From the NCBI GenBank assembly GCA_024516035.1, contig CM044962.1, forward strand, positions 9,381,595 through 9,445,594: DNA of 64,000 bases, written 5' to 3'. Below, piece by piece: positions 63,017 through 64,000 of this stretch. The first letter of the stretch is position 1. Every line of letters starts with the position of its first letter. Under the pieces are notes generated by a model that was not told where the DNA came from, did not search any database, and saw only the letters and a program-made list of their open reading frames with translations. The position numbers and the translations under genes were made by a program. This stretch comes from Bactericera cockerelli (taxonomy: Eukaryota; Arthropoda; Insecta; Hemiptera; Triozidae).

Positions 63017-64000
63017 CTGAAATTACAGCACAACGGCGTTAGTGAATATTTCCAAATAATAAAAAAAAAGACATGAAAAAAAAGAAGACAATAAATACTA
63101 TTTGCTGCAATCCACCACATACTGAAAAGTACATTGGATTGCAGTAACTATTAAATATTAAATGAAGGATATGTATGAATATTAAAATAAAATATAATAA
63201 AGTTATTGAAAAAAAAAAAAAAAAAAAAAAAAATGTGTGGCTGGCAATGTTTGGTAATGAGTACTAAAGTAACAAAGTATTGTTCTGAAAGATACCTCTT
63301 TGAAAAATAAAACTACGAGGAAACAATTAATTAAATGTTAAAAAAATATAATACCAAATTAAAATAAGGAGCTCTAAAAAAAAGTCTGGCTGGGGGACTA
63401 TAAACAGGGAGGAGACCAACAGTCTGGCTGGGGGACTATAAACAGGGAGTAGACCAGCATTGGCTTGGCTCTGGGGGCCCTTGTCAGTTATTAGCCTCCG
63501 TGTAAAGACAGTGGTAGCAGGCGTCAGTGAATGTGTGGCTGGCAATGTTTGCTAATGCCCAAGTAGACTTCTAAAGCAACTAAGTATTATTATTATTATT
63601 ATTGAACATGTTGGATCAAGTTTCATTTACAAATGACATAGAATATATACAATTATACATACATAGAAATTAAAATTAAGAAAACAAAACTTGATCAAGG
63701 GCGGTGCTAATGCCGACGGCATTCTCTTCCGCACCACCCTTTAGTGTATTGAAAGATACCTCTTAGAAAAATAAAATTACGAGGAAACAATGAATTGAGT
63801 GTTAAAAAAAATATAATACCAAAATTAATAAGGAGCCCTAAGAAAAAGTCTGGCTGGGGGACTATAAACAGGGAGTAGACCAGCAGTCTGGCTGGGGGAC
63901 TATAAACAGGGACTAGACCAGCACCCTGAGTAGTTGGCTTGGTTCTGGAGGCCTTTGTCAATTTATTATTAGCCTCCTTGTAAACAGTGGTAGAACGGGA
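63017..64000. repeat. Upf1 intron with internal duplication of about 500 bp
   Basis: 'gtctggctgggggactataa' occurs four times (63386, 63422, 63849, 63885). The flanks 'gatacctctt' with 'cgaggaaacaat' and 'tcagttattagcctcc' are shared between about 63.28-63.56 kb and 63.75-64.0 kb. A poly(A) run is at 63209-63232 and (ATT)n at 63588-63604. No further Upf1 exon is visible, so the preceding exon lies beyond the window. Confidence 0.7.

Overview
This window is nuclear DNA of an arthropod, almost certainly an insect. The evidence is a cuticular protein gene with a split signal peptide, spliceosomal introns (GTRAGT...YAG), a very AT-rich and repeat-packed background, and insect-type non-LTR, hAT, Helitron and Harbinger-like elements. 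The order cannot be fixed from sequence alone. No bacterial, viral or CRISPR features are seen. Gene density is low: three host genes are supported in 64 kb, plus one possible exon.

Layout. 1-20.4 kb is intergenic: a 34-bp satellite at the left edge, a 1.03-kb TA-flanked palindromic element, many tRNA-headed SINEs in either orientation, several minisatellites and MITEs. 20.48-36.8 kb is a plus-strand glycine-rich cuticular protein gene of three coding exons. A 14.2-kb first intron splits its signal peptide and holds a truncated LINE, a Helitron and many SINEs. 36.2-38.8 kb downstream is strikingly free of repeats. 38.8-44.3 kb is a SINE/MITE field with a cluster of Harbinger-like MITEs. 44.3-53.05 kb is the plus-strand HGH1 gene (armadillo-repeat eEF2 chaperone) in seven coding exons; its introns hold a 1.1-kb palindromic element, a reverse-transcriptase LINE fragment, SINEs and a decayed Helitron. 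58.5-63.0 kb is the minus-strand 3' end of a gene whose last 47 codons are SQ-rich and match the C-terminal tail of UPF1, the nonsense-mediated decay helicase. HGH1 and Upf1 are convergent. A possible 64-nt minus-strand exon lies at 57.5 kb.

SINE families. At least eight families have tRNA-like heads (A/B boxes); arbitrary letters are used here. A: '...aagcactcgcttgccatgcgg...', about 290 bp. B: '...ccgcctttaccactgagct...', ending (ATT)n. C: '...agcttgatcgataaggcgg...'. D: '...ggtagtcaagtggttaa...'. E: '...gagcattggttactgac...'. F: '...gtaatggttgtgactactg...'. G: minus-strand '...cgctggggatcgaac...'. H: body '...ggagggtaaaacccccgt...'. A further 3' module, called 'tail T' here, begins ggttgggtggaagag, reads accccgccctttaggtagga and ends aataaagct plus poly(A). 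It also sits at the 3' end of one LINE, suggesting a LINE-SINE partnership.

The most unusual feature is that two unrelated genes carry minisatellites built from their own exon-intron junction. In HGH1, the last 44 nt of exon 6 plus 10 nt of intron, including the GTGAGT 5' splice site, is repeated 16 times at 54-bp spacing. In Upf1, the last 19 nt of the penultimate exon plus GTAA is repeated about 53 times at 23-24-bp spacing over 2.5 kb. HGH1 also has a duplicated copy of the exon 6 acceptor and tandem copies of the end of its last exon. In each case only the splice site nearest the exon body keeps the reading frame, so the cell must choose one donor among 16 or about 53 near-identical ones. 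All product assignments rest on recognition by eye; no database search was run.
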